From JAMIFN01 sp035906235 (GTDB lineage: Bacteria > Pseudomonadota > Gammaproteobacteria > Burkholderiales > Burkholderiaceae_C), in NCBI GenBank assembly GCA_035906235.1, contig JAMIFN010000088.1, forward strand, positions 1 to 24,817: a stretch of DNA of 24,817 nt, written 5' to 3'. The notes under the pieces were generated by a model. That model worked only from the letters and a program-made list of their open reading frames with translations. It ran no database searches and was not told the DNA's origin. This document shows, piece by piece, positions 15,975 through 24,482 of the stretch. The stretch's first letter is position 1. Every line of letters starts with the position of its first letter. Position numbers and translations under genes: made by a program.

Positions 15975-16039
15975 GGGGTGATGCTGCTAAAAATGCATGC
16001 CTTATTCCCGTGTACAGCTTGCCTTTAAGTCGGGCTGGG

Positions 16040-16137
16040 GCGGGAATCCAGGTGGAGGCTGGGGCTTATCAAGGCCACAGATCGCCAGTCCCCACCCCAA
16101 GCTTCCCCCAAGGGGGAAGGACAGAGTCCTTGGAGGC
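16040..16137. repeat. GC-rich palindromic intergenic repeat
   Basis: Contains the perfect hairpin CTTCCCCC/GGGGGAAG (16102-16119) and a GGTGGAGGCTGGGGCTTA segment whose reverse complement resembles 12947-12970 (CCTCCACCCTAGCCCC). Sequences of this sort, C runs followed by AAGGGGG, are widely scattered in Comamonadaceae genomes. Its right end supplies the GGAGG (16132-16136) used by the next gene. Confidence 0.55.
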
Positions 16138-16145
16138 CTAGCCCC

Positions 16146-16973
16146 GTGAATACCCCCAGCTTCATTTCCCCACCACCGCCGCAATACGATGCGGCGCATT
16201 ACCTTTCTGCCTTGCAAACACAGGGTTTTGCGCCCTTGGCTGCAGCCACGGTGCAAGAATTGGCCGCTGTGGATGCGGCCGATTTGCAGCAGCTCTACCG
16301 TAGCTGGGATGATCTGCCCGATGACCAATACCTGCGCGATGGTGGTAAATACCGCCAACGGCGACATGCTTCATTTACTATAGCAAGCCAGGCAGGTTTT
16401 TCGGCAGAAAACCCCAAAAACATAGTGAAAATTGTGCCGCACCGTGCACATTGGCAATCGACGGATTACAACGCCCTGCACGGCGGCATTGAACGCTGGT
16501 TTGAGCCTGTGGACGAGGCCGCACTGGTCAACCCTGCTTGGCCACGGCTTTTGGCTTGGCTGGGGCAGGTGGCCAGCAGTTTAAAAGGCCAGCAAGATTG
16601 GTATGCCGAGGCGCACCAGTTTCGCATTCTCACCCACGCCGGCATAGGCGGCATAGGCCGCCCCACGCCCGAGGGGGCGCACCGCGATGGCGTGGATCTG
16701 GTCGCGGTGTTTTTGTTGGGGCGCCACGCCATCAAAGGCGGCGAAACCCGCGTGTTTGATGCCCGTGGCTCGCACGGCGAACGCTTTACTTTGCTGCATC
16801 CGTGGAGTGTGTTGCTGCTCGATGATCAGCGCGTCATCCACGAAAGCACGCCCATCCAACCCGCCGAGGGCAGTGATCACGGCTGGCGTGACACGCTTGT
16901 CGTGACTCTGCGGGCAGTGGGTTTTCAGGCCAGCGGATCGTCGGAAGCACAGCTTTCCTTTGAAACCGAATAG
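16146..16973 (+). CDS. 2OG-Fe(II) dioxygenase family protein (PF10014 type)
   Basis: A 275-residue member of the 2OG-Fe dioxygenase group that includes bacterial amino-acid hydroxylases such as L-isoleucine 4-hydroxylase. The iron facial triad is visible: His179 and Asp181 in PEGAHRDGVD, and His232 in DDQRVIHESTPI. Arg248 (GWRDTLVVTLR) is a likely 2-oxoglutarate anchor. GGETRVFD is also family-typical. The only usable start is GTG 16146, supported by GGAGG 9 nt upstream; no in-frame ATG occurs near the N-terminus. The substrate cannot be read from sequence, and no biosynthetic neighbour points to one. Confidence 0.85.
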   Translation: MNTPSFISPPPPQYDAAHYLSALQTQGFAPLAAATVQELAAVDAADLQQLYRSWDDLPDDQYLRDGGKYRQRRHASFTIASQAGFSAENPKNIVKIVPHRAHWQSTDYNALHGGIERWFEPVDEAALVNPAWPRLLAWLGQVASSLKGQQDWYAEAHQFRILTHAGIGGIGRPTPEGAHRDGVDLVAVFLLGRHAIKGGETRVFDARGSHGERFTLLHPWSVLLLDDQRVIHESTPIQPAEGSDHGWRDTLVVTLRAVGFQASGSSEAQLSFETE

Positions 16974-17045
16974 CTTCTTTCCTCTATCACAGCTCCTCCA
17001 ATTTGCCGATATTGTGCAGCCTGATCGTGCGTGAGGTATGGGTTT

Positions 17046-18698
17046 TTAGGCCTGCAACTGCCCCAGTGCCTGCTGCAAATTCGCCCCTGCAGCAATCTGC
17101 ACGGTTGCCCCTGCCAAAGCTGGGGGCAGGTCGGGCAGGGCGACTTGCGTGGCAATGACGATGAGACCCGCATCCAAGAGTGCGGCGGCCACTTCGCCAG
17201 CGTGGGCGTAGTGGCCAGCGGCTAGGCGGTAGCAGTGGTGCCCACGGGCGTAGAGTGCGCCTTCCAGCGCCACAGCCAGTTTCTCGGCAGACTGGGCGTC
17301 ACCTTGCAGCAGCAGCAATTGCGCTTTTTGGTGTTTTTGCGCAGCGCGCTCTGCTGCATCAATTTGTGCCCCAGCTGTGTGCGCAGCATCCGCTGCAGCC
17401 TGCACCAACATGCCTGCGGCCACGGTGCCGTTATGGATGCGGTCGATCAAAATAAAGCCGCCCGTATCGCGGTTGGCGCTATAGGGGTCAAAGGCAATGG
17501 CGCGGTCGAGTTTGAGCGTGACTAAGCCTATGCCGTTCATCTCCAGCTTGTCCGCAGGCGCGGTTTGCTGCGTATTGACATTGAGCTGGTGCGCGATGGC
17601 GCTGACCGTGGCCGTCACGGTTTTGGTGGCGATTTTCAGCAAAAAGCTGCGCCCCACTTCTAGCGCCTGCTCGCCCATCCAGACCAAATTGGCCTCAAAC
17701 TGGCTGGCCACTTGTGCGGGCTTGTCCAGGGTGCAAATCACATCGCCACGCGAAATATCAATCTCGTCGGCCAGGGTCAGGGTGATGGATTGATTGGCCA
17801 CAGCAATCGGAAAATCGCCATCGGCGCTGACGATGCGCGTCACCGTGCTTTCTTGCCCGCTGGGCAAAACGCGGATGCGTGTGCCCGGGGTGATGCTGCC
17901 GCCCGCAATGGTGCCGGCAAAACCACGGAAATCTAAATTGGGGCGATTGACCCACTGCACAGGCATACGGAAGGGCTGTTTTTCCAAAAACTCTTCGTCT
18001 ATGCTGACGGTTTCTAGGTGCGGCATCAGCACAGGCCCGGTGTACCAAGGCGTGTTGGCGCTGCGTTCCACAATGTTGTCGCCCGCCACGCCGCTAATGG
18101 GGATGACGGTGACTGAGGGCAGGCCAATTTGCTGCGCAAAAGCCAGATATTCGCTTTGGATTTTTTCGAACACTGCTTGGCTGTAATCGACCAAATCCAT
18201 TTTGTTGATGGCCAGCACCACATGGCGGATGCCTAGCAATGACACGATGGTGGAGTGGCGGCGGGTTTGCACCAGCAGGCCTTTGCGGGCATCGACCAAA
18301 ATAATGGCCAAATCGGCAGTGGATGCGCCCGTGACCATATTGCGCGTGTATTGCTCGTGCCCGGGCGTGTCGGCGACGATGAATTTGCGCCTGTCGGTGC
18401 TGAAAAAGCGGTAGGCCACATCGATGGTGATGCCTTGCTCGCGCTCGGCGGCTAGGCCGTCGAGCAGCAGGGCGTAATCAATCTCGCCGCCGCGCGTGCC
18501 CACTTTTTTGCTGTCGGCTTCTAGCGCCGCCAGCTGGTCGTCAAACAGCATTTTGCTTTCGTACAGCAGGCGGCCTATTAGCGTGCTTTTGCCATCATCT
18601 ACAGAACCGCAGGTAATAAAGCGCAGCAGGCTTTTGTGCTGGTGTTTTTCGAGGTAGGCGTTGATGTCGGTGGCGATCAGGTCGGATACATGTGCCAT
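17046..18698 (-). CDS. cysN: Sulfate adenylyltransferase subunit 1 (GTPase), with a degenerate APS-kinase-like C-terminus
   Basis: A 550-residue GTPase subunit of ATP sulfurylase, which with CysD activates sulfate to APS at the expense of GTP hydrolysis. GTPase motifs are intact: GSVDDGKST (31-39), DTPGHEQ (110-116) and NKMD (about 165). EF-Tu-like beta-barrel domains run to about 430. E. coli CysN is about 475 residues. The extra tail from about 455 resembles a CysC APS kinase: LLLLQGDAQSAEK stands where the P-loop should be, and HAGEVAAALLDAGLIVIAT matches the kinase core, but the GxxGxGKS residues are gone. It is probably a remnant of a CysNC fusion, active only as ATP sulfurylase. It starts 1 nt after the cysD stop. 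Confidence 0.95.
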   Translation of the reverse strand: MAHVSDLIATDINAYLEKHQHKSLLRFITCGSVDDGKSTLIGRLLYESKMLFDDQLAALEADSKKVGTRGGEIDYALLLDGLAAEREQGITIDVAYRFFSTDRRKFIVADTPGHEQYTRNMVTGASTADLAIILVDARKGLLVQTRRHSTIVSLLGIRHVVLAINKMDLVDYSQAVFEKIQSEYLAFAQQIGLPSVTVIPISGVAGDNIVERSANTPWYTGPVLMPHLETVSIDEEFLEKQPFRMPVQWVNRPNLDFRGFAGTIAGGSITPGTRIRVLPSGQESTVTRIVSADGDFPIAVANQSITLTLADEIDISRGDVICTLDKPAQVASQFEANLVWMGEQALEVGRSFLLKIATKTVTATVSAIAHQLNVNTQQTAPADKLEMNGIGLVTLKLDRAIAFDPYSANRDTGGFILIDRIHNGTVAAGMLVQAAADAAHTAGAQIDAAERAAQKHQKAQLLLLQGDAQSAEKLAVALEGALYARGHHCYRLAAGHYAHAGEVAAALLDAGLIVIATQVALPDLPPALAGATVQIAAGANLQQALGQLQA

Positions 18699-18699
18699 A

Positions 18700-19596
18700 T
18701 TAGAAATACCCTTCTTGTTTTTTCTTTTCCATGCTGGCGGCGCTGTCGTGGTCGATCATGCGGCCTTGCCGTTCTGAGGTGGTGGTCAGCAGCATTTCTT
18801 GAATGATTTCGGGCAGGGTGGCTGCTGTGGATTCAACCGCGCCCGTCAGCGGGTAGCAGCCCAGGGTGCGAAAGCGCACCATTTTTTGCATAGGCGTTTC
18901 GCCCGGGCGCAGAGGCATGCGCTCGTCATCCACCATGATGAGGGTGCCGTCGCGCTCCACCACAGGGCGCTGGGCGGCGTAGTAAAGCGGCACGATGGGG
19001 ATGTTTTCTAGGTGGATGTATTGCCAAATATCCAGCTCGGTCCAGTTGGAGATAGGAAACACGCGGATGCTCTCGCCCTTGTGCTTGCGGGCGTTGTACA
19101 GACGCCAGAGTTCGGGGCGCTGGTTTTTGGGGTCCCAGTGGTGGCTTTCGGTGCGAAAGCTAAACACCCGCTCTTTGGCGCGGCTTTTTTCTTCGTCGCG
19201 GCGCGCACCGCCAAAAGCGGCATCAAAACCGTAATGGTCTAGCGCCATTTTCAGGCCCTGCGTTTTCCACATATCGGTGTGGACTGAGCTGCCGTGGTCA
19301 AAGGGGTTGATGCCGGCGGCCTTGGCTTCGGGGTTTTGAAACACCAGCAGCTCCATGCCCATTTCTTGCGCCATGCGTTCGCGCAGTTCGTACATGGCGC
19401 GAAACTTCCAAGTGGTATCGACATGCAAGAGCGGAAAGGGCGGCGGGGCAGGGTAGAAAGCCTTTTTAGCCAGATGCAGCATGCAGGCCGAGTCTTTGCC
19501 TACGGAATACAGCATCACGGGTTTGTCGGCGGTGGCCACAACCTCGCGCATGATGTGGATGGATTCGGCTTCTAGCCTTTGCAGATGGGTCAGCAT
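18700..19596 (-). CDS. cysD: Sulfate adenylyltransferase subunit 2
   Basis: A 298-residue catalytic subunit of ATP sulfurylase that adenylylates sulfate in assimilatory reduction. It has the PP-loop SVGKDS (31-36), HVDTTWKF, and the FGGARRDEEKSRAKER and FSFRTESHHWDP segments, ending in KKKQEGYF, as usual. The frame reaches a TTG at 19608, but ATG 19596 gives the standard N-terminus (MLTHLQRLEAESIHIMREV). It is the first gene of a cysD-cysN operon. The upstream 19600-19680 stretch is AT-rich, as CysB-regulated promoters are, but I cannot define a site. No cysH, cysI or cysG gene is adjacent. Confidence 0.96.
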   Translation of the reverse strand: MLTHLQRLEAESIHIMREVVATADKPVMLYSVGKDSACMLHLAKKAFYPAPPPFPLLHVDTTWKFRAMYELRERMAQEMGMELLVFQNPEAKAAGINPFDHGSSVHTDMWKTQGLKMALDHYGFDAAFGGARRDEEKSRAKERVFSFRTESHHWDPKNQRPELWRLYNARKHKGESIRVFPISNWTELDIWQYIHLENIPIVPLYYAAQRPVVERDGTLIMVDDERMPLRPGETPMQKMVRFRTLGCYPLTGAVESTAATLPEIIQEMLLTTTSERQGRMIDHDSAASMEKKKQEGYF

Positions 19597-19699
19597 GGTT
19601 GTCAGCAATCAAATTAAAAGATGTTTTGGCTATTGTTCATCAAATTTTCATAAGAAAAACGAATAAGAAAACGAAGAATGGGCAGTAAAGCCGTTTTTC

Positions 19700-19760
19700 A
19701 GTGTGTTTTTGGCAGTTTCCCGCAGAAAATCTGCCTGAGCAGCTCATATTTTTGATGCAG
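19700..19760 (+). repeat. Interspersed repeat, copy 5
   Basis: Between the fbpC 3' end and the cysD 5' end. It has GTGTGTTTTTGGCAG, then CGCAGAAAATCTGCCTGAGC, AGCTCA, and ATTTTTGATGCA. Within it GCAGA (19731-19735) can pair with TCTGC (19740-19744), a local palindrome not present in all copies. Confidence 0.72.
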
Positions 19761-19773
19761 TACGCCCTGAAAA

Positions 19774-20853
19774 TTAAACCGCAAATAGCACCACGCTGTT
19801 TAAACGCGCAGCGATTTGCAGGTTTTGACCAATAGTCAGCGGGCTAATGCTGCTGCTTTGCAGCAAAACGCTATGGCCAGAAGGCAATTGCAGGGTGCAC
19901 AGCTGTAAGCTGCCGCGAAACTGCACTTGCGTGACTGTGGCTTGCAGAGGCGATGCGTTATCTATCACCAATTCATCAGCGCGCAGCAATAAGTGCAAAG
20001 CCGCGCCCGGCGCATGACCGGCGCTTTGTTCTGGGCTTAAGGCCAGTTCGCCCAAAGGGGTTTGCAGCAGGCTGCCCGCTTGCGCAGTTGCTTGTCCACC
20101 CGCTTGGAATTGCACGGGCAATAGCACAGCATCGCCCACAAATTCGGCCACAAAGCGCGTTGCGGGCTGGTGGTAAATGTTGTAGGGGCTATCCCATTGC
20201 TGCAGCTGGCCCGCTTGCATCACGCCGATGCGGTCGGCCATGGCAAAGGCTTCGTGCTGGTCATGCGTGACCACCAGGGCGGTGCTGCCCGCGGCTTTCA
20301 AAATACTGCGCACCTCTTGCGCCAGTTTTTCGCGCATGGCTGCGTCTAGGCTAGAAAAAGGTTCATCTAACAGCAGCACGGCGGGTTTGCGTGCCAGGGC
20401 GCGTGCCAGCGCCACGCGCTGCTGTTGCCCGCCCGATAGTTCATGCGGCATGCGTTGCGCCAAATCGGCCAGCCCCACTAAATCCAAAACTTCCGCAATA
20501 CGCGCTTGTTGCGCGGGGCGCGGCAGTTGTGCCAGGCCAAAGGCGATATTGCGCGCCACGCTCATGTGCGGAAACAAGGCGTAGTCTTGAAACACCATGC
20601 CCACGCCGCGCACTTCGGGTGCGAGGTTGTAGCTGGGCTTGCTCAGCAACTGCCCACCCGCGTGAATGCTGCCCGTGCTGATGGCTTGCAAACCCGCTAC
20701 GGCGCGCAGCAAACTGCTTTTGCCACAACCGGATGGGCCGATCAAGGCGCCAATTTCGCCGCTGGGCAAGGTCAGGCTCACGCCATCAACGGCACGGTGC
20801 GCGCTGGGGCCTTGGCCGTAGGCGACGCTAATGTTTTCTAGCTGCAAACTCAT
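19774..20853 (-). CDS. fbpC: Iron(III)-type ABC transporter ATP-binding protein
   Basis: A 359-residue ATPase of the FbpC/PotA-like importer group. The nucleotide-binding domain has Walker A GPSGCGKS (39-46), Q-loop VFQDYALFPHMSV, signature LSGGQQQRVALARAL, Walker B LLLDEPFSSLD and switch VTHDQHEAFAMADRIGV. A C-terminal regulatory (TOBE-like) domain of about 120 residues follows. Its divergent neighbour is a fused double permease of the FbpB type, so together they make the inner-membrane part of a ferric-iron importer. Other substrates (thiamine, phosphonate) use related systems, so the iron assignment rests on permease type and ATPase similarity. No periplasmic binding protein gene is in the window. 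Confidence 0.85.
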   Translation of the reverse strand: MSLQLENISVAYGQGPSAHRAVDGVSLTLPSGEIGALIGPSGCGKSSLLRAVAGLQAISTGSIHAGGQLLSKPSYNLAPEVRGVGMVFQDYALFPHMSVARNIAFGLAQLPRPAQQARIAEVLDLVGLADLAQRMPHELSGGQQQRVALARALARKPAVLLLDEPFSSLDAAMREKLAQEVRSILKAAGSTALVVTHDQHEAFAMADRIGVMQAGQLQQWDSPYNIYHQPATRFVAEFVGDAVLLPVQFQAGGQATAQAGSLLQTPLGELALSPEQSAGHAPGAALHLLLRADELVIDNASPLQATVTQVQFRGSLQLCTLQLPSGHSVLLQSSSISPLTIGQNLQIAARLNSVVLFAV

Positions 20854-20870
20854 AGGCGGGCGATTTTAGA

Positions 20871-20885
20871 TGAATACAATTCTCG
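20871..20885. promoter_or_regulatory. Possible degenerate Fur box between fbpC and fbpB
   Basis: TGAATAC-A-ATTCTCG matches the 7-1-7 Fur consensus TGATAAT-N-ATTATCA at 9 of 14 positions. It lies in the 56-60 bp between the divergent start codons, where an iron-responsive operator would be expected. The match is modest and could be chance. Confidence 0.25.
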
Positions 20886-20912
20886 TTTCGCTGCTACACA
20901 GATTGTTCTTTG

Positions 20913-22607
20913 GTGTTTCGTTCCTCTTTTTTCTCATTAAGCGCGACGCTGCTGGCGGCGCTCATCATGCTGCTGATGGCTTGGCCGCTACTGGCTTTGG
21001 GCCTGAGCGTCTTCGATCTGCACGCGGGTAGCCAGGCCTGGGGGCAGCTGCGCGAGATGGCGGCCACCGTATTGCCAGCCTATGCCCGCACCACTTTTTG
21101 GCTTTGCGCTTTGGTGGCGCTGTGGGTGGCCGTCATCGGCAGTACGGCGGCGGTGCTGGTGGCTTTGTTTGATTTCAAAGGGCGGCGCTATTTAGAGTGG
21201 ATGCTGCTGCTGCCGCTAGCCATGCCCGCCTATGTTTGCGCCTATGCCTATACCGATTTTTTGCAGTATTCAGGCCCGGCGCAAAGCTGGTTGCGCAGCA
21301 CTTTTGGCTTGCAAGGCCGCGTGCTGCCCGAGGTGCGTAGCCTGGGCGGGGCGGTGGTGTTGATGAGCTTTACGCTCTATCCCTATGTGTATTTGCTGGC
21401 GCGCACGGCGTTGTTAGAGCGCTCAGCCAGCCTGTTGCAAGCGGCACATATGCTGGGCGCGGGCACTTGGCGGCGCGTCACGCAAATTGCCCTGCCCATG
21501 GCGCGGCCGGCCATCATGGCTGGGGTTGCGCTGGCGCTGATGGAAACTTTGGCCGATTACGGCGTGGTCAGCTATTTTGGTATTCAGTCTTTTACCGCCG
21601 GCATTTACAAAGCTTGGCTGGTGCTCGATTCGCCTGAATTGGCGGCTTTGCTGTCGCTGGCTTTATTGGCTTTTGTCGCTGTCGTGCTGGGGATAGAGCG
21701 CCGTATGCGCCGGCGTATGCGTTTTGCCGCGCACAGCAATGCCAGCCAGCACCCAGCCCTGCGCCAGCGCCTGCATGGTTGGCCTGCAGTTTGCGCTTTT
21801 GTGCTGTGCGCCATGCCCGTACTGCTGGGTTTTGTGCTGCCGGTGCTGATGATGCTGCGCCCGCTTTTGCATGGCTTGCTGACAGGCGATTACACAGGCG
21901 GCACAAGCGGTATGAGCAGCGACGAATGGGCGGCACCAGGCTACAACTGGCAGCAATTTTTGCACTGGGGCGCCAATAGCGTGCAATTGGCCAGCATGGG
22001 CGCGCTGCTGGCGGTGGCGGTGGCGCTGCTGCTGGCATTTTTGCAGCGCAGCAGCAAAAAACGCATCGTCAAAAGCAGTGTGTATTTGGCCAGCATGGGT
22101 TACGCCGTGCCTGGTGCAGTATTGGTGGTTGGGCTGCTGTTGCCGTGGATGTTGCTGGCCAAAATCCGCCCTGAATGGAATTTCGCCAGCGTGCTGACCA
22201 CCACGGTGCTGGGCTTACTCTGGGCCTATGTCGTGCGCTTTTGCGCCGCCGCCCTGCAAAGCCTGCAAAGCGGCTATACGCGCCTGCCCGCCAGCGGCGA
22301 CGAGGCTGTGCGCCTGCTGGGGCAAAGCCGTTGGCGCTTATTCAGCCGCGTGCATTTTCCGCTGCTGCGTGGCTCGCTGCTCACAGCCTTGCTGCTGGTG
22401 TTTGTGGATGTCATGAAAGAACTGCCAGCCACCATCGTGCTGCGGCCTTTTGACTTTGACACCCTGGCGGTGATGGCCTGGCAGCTGGCGCGCGACGAAC
22501 GCCTGGCCGAAGCCGCCATTCCTTCTTTAGCGCTGGTGGCCTTTGGCCTGCTGCCCGTGATTTTGCTCAGCCGCAGCGTGGCCAAGAGCCAAGCGACCTC
22601 GATTTAA
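20913..22607 (+). CDS. fbpB: Iron(III)-type ABC transporter permease, double-domain
   Basis: A permease of about 564 residues with two fused membrane domains of about six helices each, the FbpB/SfuB layout. Each half has the EAA-type coupling loop for the ATPase: AAHMLGAGTWRRVTQIALP in the first and AVRLLGQSRWRLFSRVHFP in the second. MKELPATIVLRPFDFDTLA near the C-terminus is typical of iron-type permeases. GTG 20913 and TTG 20910 are both possible starts, with no ribosome binding site to decide; I prefer GTG. It is divergent from fbpC, an unusual arrangement because fbpABC are normally one operon, and it is followed 10 bp later by yaeQ. Confidence 0.87.
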   Translation: MFRSSFFSLSATLLAALIMLLMAWPLLALGLSVFDLHAGSQAWGQLREMAATVLPAYARTTFWLCALVALWVAVIGSTAAVLVALFDFKGRRYLEWMLLLPLAMPAYVCAYAYTDFLQYSGPAQSWLRSTFGLQGRVLPEVRSLGGAVVLMSFTLYPYVYLLARTALLERSASLLQAAHMLGAGTWRRVTQIALPMARPAIMAGVALALMETLADYGVVSYFGIQSFTAGIYKAWLVLDSPELAALLSLALLAFVAVVLGIERRMRRRMRFAAHSNASQHPALRQRLHGWPAVCAFVLCAMPVLLGFVLPVLMMLRPLLHGLLTGDYTGGTSGMSSDEWAAPGYNWQQFLHWGANSVQLASMGALLAVAVALLLAFLQRSSKKRIVKSSVYLASMGYAVPGAVLVVGLLLPWMLLAKIRPEWNFASVLTTTVLGLLWAYVVRFCAAALQSLQSGYTRLPASGDEAVRLLGQSRWRLFSRVHFPLLRGSLLTALLLVFVDVMKELPATIVLRPFDFDTLAVMAWQLARDERLAEAAIPSLALVAFGLLPVILLSRSVAKSQATSI

Positions 22608-22617
22608 AAAGCCGTTT

Positions 22618-23178
22618 ATGTCTATCAAACCCACCATCTTCAAAGCCCATCTCAATATCGCCGATATTGACCACAACCATTACCAAGACCACGCCATCAC
22701 CATGGCGCGGCATCCCAGCGAAACCGACGAACGCATGATGGTGCGCCTGGCCGCTTACGCCCTGCAAGCGCACCAATTGCAAGACCTGTGCGGGGGCGAC
22801 GGCAAGCTGGAATTTGGCAAAGGCCTGTCTGACCCCGACGAACCCGATGTGCTGCTGACCGACTTTACCGACGCCAAACGCCTGTGGGTAGAAGTGGGCC
22901 AGCCCGACGACAAACCCATGGCCAAAGCCTGTAGCAAAGCAGCTAGCGTGGTGGTTTATGCCTATGACCACGCCGCCGAAGTGTGGTGGCAGGGCGTGCA
23001 GGGCAAAGTCGCGCGGCTGGCGAAATTGCAGGTTTGGCGGATTCCTGCAGACTTGTCACAAGCTTTGGGGGCTTTGGCCGAGCGCAGTATGCAACTGCAA
23101 GTGACCATACAAGAAGGCGCCATCACCGTCTCATCCAATCTAGGCAGCGTGTATATCGAGCCTGTGCGCTGGAAGTGA
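22618..23178 (+). CDS. yaeQ: YaeQ family protein
   Basis: A 186-residue YaeQ protein, a small family with a compact PD-(D/E)XK nuclease-like fold. The N-terminal IKPTIFKAHLNIADIDHNHY and HPSETDERMMVRLAAYAL are characteristic, as is EPDVLL (Asp77) followed by WVEVGQPDDK (Glu92, Gln95), the nuclease-like motif. The E. coli protein was once proposed to compensate for RfaH loss; the molecular function is unknown. The start is 10 bp after the fbpB stop, so the two may be co-transcribed, though a functional link is not implied. Confidence 0.92.
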   Translation: MSIKPTIFKAHLNIADIDHNHYQDHAITMARHPSETDERMMVRLAAYALQAHQLQDLCGGDGKLEFGKGLSDPDEPDVLLTDFTDAKRLWVEVGQPDDKPMAKACSKAASVVVYAYDHAAEVWWQGVQGKVARLAKLQVWRIPADLSQALGALAERSMQLQVTIQEGAITVSSNLGSVYIEPVRWK

Positions 23179-23232
23179 GGCAGGAAATAGCTGAATGGGG
23201 TTGCGGGAGCTTTTCCTGCATCCAAAACTACT

Positions 23233-23406
23233 CTGTCATGCTGCGCGAAGTCTCAGCATCTAGGTGTTTTTAAGCATCAAATAAGCGTTTTAGGCCGAAA
23301 AACTTGCCTGAGCAGCTCACTTTTTTGATGATAGTAAAGCCCGACTTCCGCGACTGCCGCGCGGAATGACACAAAGCATTGCCATGCTGAGCGAAGTCGC
23401 AGCATC
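23233..23406. repeat. Direct-repeat pair bracketing repeat copy 6
   Basis: Two 25-nt stretches (23236-23260 and 23382-23406) share the form CATGCTG-GCGAAGTC-CAGCATC with 22 of 25 bases equal. Next to the second is CGACTTCCGCGACTGCCGCG (23342-23361), then CGGAATGACA. Motifs such as TCATGCTGAGCGAAGTC and GGAATGAC recur as intergenic repeats in many bacterial genomes. The second copy runs into the stop codon of the gene at 23405. Confidence 0.6.
23263..23330 (+). repeat. Interspersed repeat, copy 6
   Basis: Lies between yaeQ and the minus-strand gene at 23405. Reads GTGTTTTTAAGCATC, then TTTAGGCCGAAAAACTTGCC, TGAGCAGCTCA and CTTTTTTGATG. It sits between the two direct repeats described for this gap, so at least two repeat families overlap here. 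Confidence 0.77.
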
Positions 23407-23758
23407 ACCAAGCGCAAACGCGGAAATCAGCGCCTACCCAGCAAGCCCGTTCCTTGTTTGAGCGCCGAGCATCGCCCCAGCGCGAGTTCATGCCTGAACT
23501 GGTCAAGCCTCGCACTTCTGCCACATCTTTAGCCACAACATCCACAGAAACACTGCTGATGTCCTCCACCAAATCAGCTCCTTTTTTCGCAGAGCGCAAG
23601 GTGAAAGAGCCACCTTTCTCACTCTGAAAAAAGCAAGAACCATGAAAAGCTGGAACCCCTGCGCTTTCTACAGCGCATTTAACGGGTCTTTCAGCCGCAA
23701 AAGATGACATAGAGCCCATCAGTAAAAAGAGGGCACTTGCTGCTAGTTTGGTTTTCAT
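23405..23758 (-). CDS. Hypothetical periplasmic protein
   Basis: A 117-residue protein with a clear signal peptide (MKTKLAASALFLLMGSMSSFAA, cleavage after about residue 22). The mature part has four cysteines (two early in KCAV and GSCFF, two late in ACWVGADFRVCAW) that could form disulfides. EVRGLTSSGMNSRWGDARRS and the ending ACWVGADFRVCAW look like a conserved family pattern, but I cannot name it and no function is known to me. It is convergent with yaeQ; the stop codon overlaps a repeat. About 125 bp separate it from the next minus-strand gene, so it may have its own promoter there. Confidence 0.75.
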   Translation of the reverse strand: MKTKLAASALFLLMGSMSSFAAERPVKCAVESAGVPAFHGSCFFQSEKGGSFTLRSAKKGADLVEDISSVSVDVVAKDVAEVRGLTSSGMNSRWGDARRSNKERACWVGADFRVCAW

Positions 23759-23884
23759 GATGAGTTCTTTCCTGATAAATACGGCACAGTTTTGTGTCGG
23801 AGCCTTAGTATTGAGATCCTGAGATCGGCTGACACAAAGCGACTCTGAGAATGCTCAGATGCTGATGCATTGATGAGGCTACTA

Positions 23885-24424
23885 CTACTTTGGGTACTTG
23901 CAATATTTTTCTTCACCATAGGGCTTATAACTACCCATAGTGATCGAGTCAAGCTTGACATTTTTTATTTGCTTCGTTGTTAAATCTCCGCCTGATGTTC
24001 CAAAAACCAAGTCAATTGAGCCTTCAGGCCCACTTCTTACGATGTAATCAGCAATAACCCCCTCACCCCAGCCTTCGTAATAGCATCCATATTTAAGTTT
24101 TTTCTCTACTGAACTAATGGTTTCTTGATTTGGGAAAAATTTCAATCCATCAGAAGACAAATAATCAGCAGATGATTTGCCACTTAGTGTGACAGTAGAA
24201 AGGCCATATTTGTCAAATTCCCCAACTAATTGGTTCCCACTTTTCAGCTTCCAAGTGATATAGCCAGAATCTTTTTTTACTGGCTTCCCAATTTTTTCTG
24301 TGATGGATTTTTGTGAATCTCCAATTTGAATTTGAGTCTTGTTGGCAAAAATAAAATCATCCGCAAAGCTTGCCGAGCTAAACGTCGAAGCCAATATACT
24401 TAGAAGAAATGCTTGATATTTCAT
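23885..24424 (-). CDS. Hypothetical secreted protein with AT-rich coding sequence
   Basis: A 179-residue protein with a signal peptide (about 1-21, ending SSASFA|DD). The mature part is polar and Lys/Gly/Ser-rich. Residues about 33-60 (IGDSQKSITEKIGKP, then WKL) weakly resemble the short repeat of SmpA/BamE-type lipoproteins, but there is no lipobox and two cysteines lie near the C-terminal half. I cannot assign a function. Its base composition is distinctly lower in GC than every upstream gene, with many AAA, AAT and ATT codons, which suggests acquisition from another source. An IS end lies 290 bp upstream of its start. Confidence 0.72.
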   Translation of the reverse strand: MKYQAFLLSILASTFSSASFADDFIFANKTQIQIGDSQKSITEKIGKPVKKDSGYITWKLKSGNQLVGEFDKYGLSTVTLSGKSSADYLSSDGLKFFPNQETISSVEKKLKYGCYYEGWGEGVIADYIVRSGPEGSIDLVFGTSGGDLTTKQIKNVKLDSITMGSYKPYGEEKYCKYPK

Positions 24425-24482
24425 AACTTAACCCTTTAAGTGACTGTTGTCTGAAAATAAATTATTGGATATAGATTGAGTA

